Positions 61,888 through 64,000 of a DNA stretch of 64,000 nucleotides are shown here, one piece after another. A model generated the notes under the pieces. That model had not been told where the DNA came from. It did not search any database and was given only the letters and a program-made list of their open reading frames with translations. The stretch's first letter is position 1. The number at the start of each line of letters is the position of its first letter. The stretch comes from Flagellimonas lutimaris (GTDB lineage Bacteria > Bacteroidota > Bacteroidia > Flavobacteriales > Flavobacteriaceae). Location of the stretch: positions 248,001-312,000 of the forward strand of contig NZ_QXFH01000070.1 of NCBI RefSeq assembly GCF_003581615.1. Reading direction: 5' to 3'. Made by a program: the position numbers and the translations under genes.

Positions 61888-62559
61888 TTATTTTTTTCCT
61901 CCAACCACAATCACAAATTCTCCTTTGGGGGCTTTATTGTTGAAATGTTTCAAAACTTCTGACACAGTTCCTCGAACCGTTTCCTCGTACAATTTGGTCA
62001 ATTCCCTAGAAACCGAAACAGGTCGATCCTCTCCAAAATACTCGGCAAAATGGGTCAAAGTTTTAATAAGCTTATGGGGCGATTCATAAAAAACCATGGT
62101 CCGGGTTTCATCAGCAAGTTCCAAAAGTCGTGTCTGGCGACCTTTTTTTACGGGCAAAAACCCTTCAAAAACAAATCGGTCGTTGGGCAAACCGCTATTT
62201 ACCAAAGCGGGAACAAAGGCAGTGGCACCTGGTAGACATTCCACTTCAATATCGTTCTCAACACAAGCGCGCGTTAATAAAAATCCAGGGTCAGAAATAG
62301 CTGGGGTGCCTGCATCAGAAATCAAGGCATATGTGGAGCCATCTTTCATTTTTTGCACCAAAGAATCCACCTGCTTATGCTCATTGTGCATATGGTGGCT
62401 CTGCAAAGGGGTGTTAATTTCAAAATGTTTTAGGAGTTTCCCACTGGTGCGTGTATCCTCGGCCAAAACAACATCAACCTCATTTAAAACCTTGATGGCG
62501 CGGAGTGTCATGTCCTCAAGATTTCCGATTGGTGTTGGAACCAGATATAGCTTTCCCAT
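61888..62559 (-). CDS. rsmI: 16S rRNA (cytidine1402-2'-O)-methyltransferase
   Basis: This 223-residue SAM-dependent enzyme methylates the ribose of C1402 in 16S rRNA. The tetrapyrrole-methylase fold starts with LYLVPTPIGNLEDMTLRAI; VVLAEDTRTSGKLLKHF, ISDAGTPAISDPGF and the later FYESPHKLIKTL are RsmI hallmarks. It lacks the extra C-terminal domain of longer RsmI forms, as do many Bacteroidota versions. Confidence 0.97.
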   Translation of the reverse strand: MGKLYLVPTPIGNLEDMTLRAIKVLNEVDVVLAEDTRTSGKLLKHFEINTPLQSHHMHNEHKQVDSLVQKMKDGSTYALISDAGTPAISDPGFLLTRACVENDIEVECLPGATAFVPALVNSGLPNDRFVFEGFLPVKKGRQTRLLELADETRTMVFYESPHKLIKTLTHFAEYFGEDRPVSVSRELTKLYEETVRGTVSEVLKHFNNKAPKGEFVIVVGGKK

Positions 62560-62607
62560 GGACTAAAGTTAAGGTCTTCCAGTTAAAATAAAATTGGAAA
62601 AATGAAT

Positions 62608-63297
62608 TTATGCGAACCTACGTTCAATTAAAGCGGTAAAGCGAGCTTCGTATTCTTCTTTACCCTCCCAATTGTTGTACTCCGGTTTTACCATGTTGTT
62701 GATAAATGCAATGGAACGTTCCTCGGTGTCAATAGTGTTGAGTTGGGAAAGTACCCTTGTGTAATCTTCCATACTATTGTTAAAAAGGTGCTTTACAAAG
62801 GCAAGTTTATCGTTGAGCCCCACTTGAAGGTCCTTGGCCAATCTGTCGTTCAAAGATTTAGCTTTTTTCTGCTGGGTGGTAACAGCACTATCATCGGTGG
62901 GAGCCAAGTTTTCCTTATCGTTTTTCATAAAATCAGGCTTGGCTACAAATTCAGCAAACACCTTTTCCAAATCGGCGTTGGAGGGCATTTCGGAAACCAT
63001 ATCTTTTATGGTGTCCATACCCGGGGTCATAATATCTTCCTGATGTGGATTGCTTTCAGGCACAGAGATGTTGCCACTCAAAACCGCATTTGCCATTTTC
63101 TCAAACCTTGTGGCAATCACATTCTTGCTGGTGTCAACCTCAACATCGCTTAATTTTTCGTCTATGAATTTCAATACGGCCAACTTTTCGTAAATCTCTT
63201 TGGACTTCTCATAAAGTGCCGCAAGATCCGTGTCCTCTCTTGCCGTAATTATTTCGGTGGACAACTTGATCAACTCTTCCCTCAATTTCCGTATCAT
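62608..63297 (-). CDS. Conserved hypothetical helical protein
   Basis: I do not recognise a domain in this 229-residue soluble protein. The N-terminal 45 residues are strongly helical (IRKLREELIKLSTEIITARE), a middle part (about 80-150) is low in structure and acidic, and the C-terminal 75 residues are helical again (DLQVGLNDKLAFVKHLFNNS; FINNMVKPEYNNW; ARFTALIERRFA). No signal or membrane segment is seen. It lies between rsmI and tdk, where a gene of this kind is often found in flavobacteria as I recall. Function is unknown. Confidence 0.75.
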   Translation of the reverse strand: MIRKLREELIKLSTEIITAREDTDLAALYEKSKEIYEKLAVLKFIDEKLSDVEVDTSKNVIATRFEKMANAVLSGNISVPESNPHQEDIMTPGMDTIKDMVSEMPSNADLEKVFAEFVAKPDFMKNDKENLAPTDDSAVTTQQKKAKSLNDRLAKDLQVGLNDKLAFVKHLFNNSMEDYTRVLSQLNTIDTEERSIAFINNMVKPEYNNWEGKEEYEARFTALIERRFA

Positions 63298-63367
63298 AGC
63301 TTTTCTTTTTTACTATAAAAATATAATGATTTTGCTAATACCCTATCAACAAAAGGTTAAAATCTTA

Positions 63368-63401
63368 TTGAAAACAGGGGTGCAATTTTTTAGTAGCTTT
63401 G
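63368..63401 (+). promoter_or_regulatory. Candidate promoter of tdk
   Basis: TTG at 63368-63370 and TAGCTTTG at 63394-63401 match the Bacteroidota promoter with a long spacer of 23 bp. The ATG of tdk is 51 bp downstream. Confidence 0.5.
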
Positions 63402-63452
63402 TGCTTGTCCCAATATAACGGGAAAACAAACAATTTCTTTCAAAAATACGGT

Positions 63453-64000
63453 ATGTTTCTCGAAAACACGGTCAATCATAAAGAACAGTTTGGATGGATT
63501 GAGGTTATCTGCGGCTCCATGTTTTCCGGAAAGACCGAAGAGCTCATCCGAAGACTGAAGCGCGCACAATTTGCCAAGCAAAAAGTGGAAATCTTTAAAC
63601 CCATTGTGGATACCCGTTATCATGAGGAAATGGTGGTCTCCCACGATTCCAACGAAATTAGGTCCACTCCTGTGCCCGCAGCAGCCAATATTCGCCTCTT
63701 GGCAGATGACTGTGATGTCGTAGGAATTGACGAGGCCCAATTTTTTGATGATGAAATTGTGACCGTCTGCAATGATTTGGCCAACCGAGGGGTTCGCGTA
63801 GTAGTCGCTGGTCTGGATATGGACTTTAAGGGCAATCCATTTGGGCCCATGCCCTCTTTAATGGCCACCGCAGAATATGTAACCAAAGTACATGCTGTTT
63901 GCACACGAACCGGAAATTTGGCCAACTACAGTTTTAGAAAATCCCTTAACGACACTTTAGTGTTGCTAGGCGAAACCGAAGAATACGAGCCTTTGAGCCG
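63453..64000 (+). CDS. tdk: Thymidine kinase, 3' end outside the window
   Basis: The first 182 residues of a type II thymidine kinase, which phosphorylates thymidine to dTMP in nucleoside salvage. The P-loop is [14 protein letters not shown] at about residues 20-33, the Walker B-like site is [10 protein letters not shown] with the catalytic Glu, and [17 protein letters not shown] is the thymidine-loop region. One zinc-type Cys is seen (AVCTRTG). The frame is open to the last base of the window, so the C-terminal lasso and remaining residues are missing here only because of the cut. Confidence 0.95.
   Translation, partial: MFLENTVNHKEQFGWIEVICGSMFSGKTEELIRRLKRAQFAKQKVEIFKPIVDTRYHEEMVVSHDSNEIRSTPVPAAANIRLLADDCDVVGIDEAQFFDDEIVTVCNDLANRGVRVVVAGLDMDFKGNPFGPMPSLMATAEYVTKVHAVCTRTGNLANYSFRKSLNDTLVLLGETEEYEPLS

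Overview
The window looks like a chromosomal segment of a marine-type Flavobacteriaceae bacterium (Bacteroidota; the gene set and order recall Muricauda/Allomuricauda-like genomes, which is an inference). It is AT-rich. Several genes are preceded by the Bacteroidota promoter form TTG-N19-23-TAnnTTTG rather than by sigma70 boxes, and ribosome binding sites are weak or absent. Lineage markers include an IPExxxVDY-family protein, an OmpA protein with thrombospondin-3 repeats, AddAB-like helicase/nucleases, a long PurF and a viroplasmin/RNase H protein.

Layout. 0.1-5.4 kb: two SulP anion transporters around a beta-carbonic anhydrase, then a ceramidase-like (CREST) membrane protein; this reads as a bicarbonate/CO2 handling locus. 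5.4-6.8 kb: pheS and a small conserved gene. 7.0-10.7 kb: a Tat-exported PLP aminotransferase, an AEC permease and a secreted carbamoylase-type amidase, probably one pathway. 10.7-18.4 kb: lysoplasmalogenase, CYTH protein, dinB, a secreted M16 protease, and an AhpD-like protein between TetR and AraC regulators. 18.5-22.9 kb: leftward pyk, IPExxxVDY, rnc, fabF, acpP. 23.0-27.3 kb: rightward purN, RNase H, PfkB kinase, purF. 27.3-27.95 kb: a gene-free stretch with three tandem, similarly built small RNA genes. 27.95-39.7 kb: superoxide dismutase, AddA-like protein, kbl, ompA, AddB-like protein, an SDR, a RluA-type pseudouridine synthase lacking a normal start codon, and a lipoprotein. 39.8-41.8 kb: a membrane AraC/TPR regulator.

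42.18-52.60 kb is a mobilizable genomic island inserted in the 3' half of tRNA-Ala(GGC). It is bounded by a 43-bp direct repeat and carries a tyrosine integrase, matching tandem repeats just inside both ends, an IS110-family insertion whose transposase is split by an A AAA AAG slippery heptamer and preceded by a structured leader (possible bridge RNA), a relaxase with MobC-like and membrane partners, a candidate oriT, a toprim primase, an SF3 helicase, an iteron-like cluster, an excisionase-like HTH gene, and two cargo genes (alpha/beta hydrolase-TPR and membrane LytTR regulator). No conjugation pore genes are present, so it would need a helper.

52.7-64 kb: core genes again: universal stress protein, GNAT, MATE exporter, enoyl-CoA hydratase, a 30-residue membrane protein, LpxH-like hydrolase, MFS exporter, recJ, a second lysoplasmalogenase, OsmC, a second AhpD-like protein, rsmI, a hypothetical protein and the start of tdk, cut by the window end.

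The most novel-looking items are the three small RNA genes (27.4-27.9 kb) and the DNA/RNA elements of the island (candidate bridge RNA, slippery transposase, oriT, iterons, stacked att sites). All calls come from reading sequence only; no database search was run.
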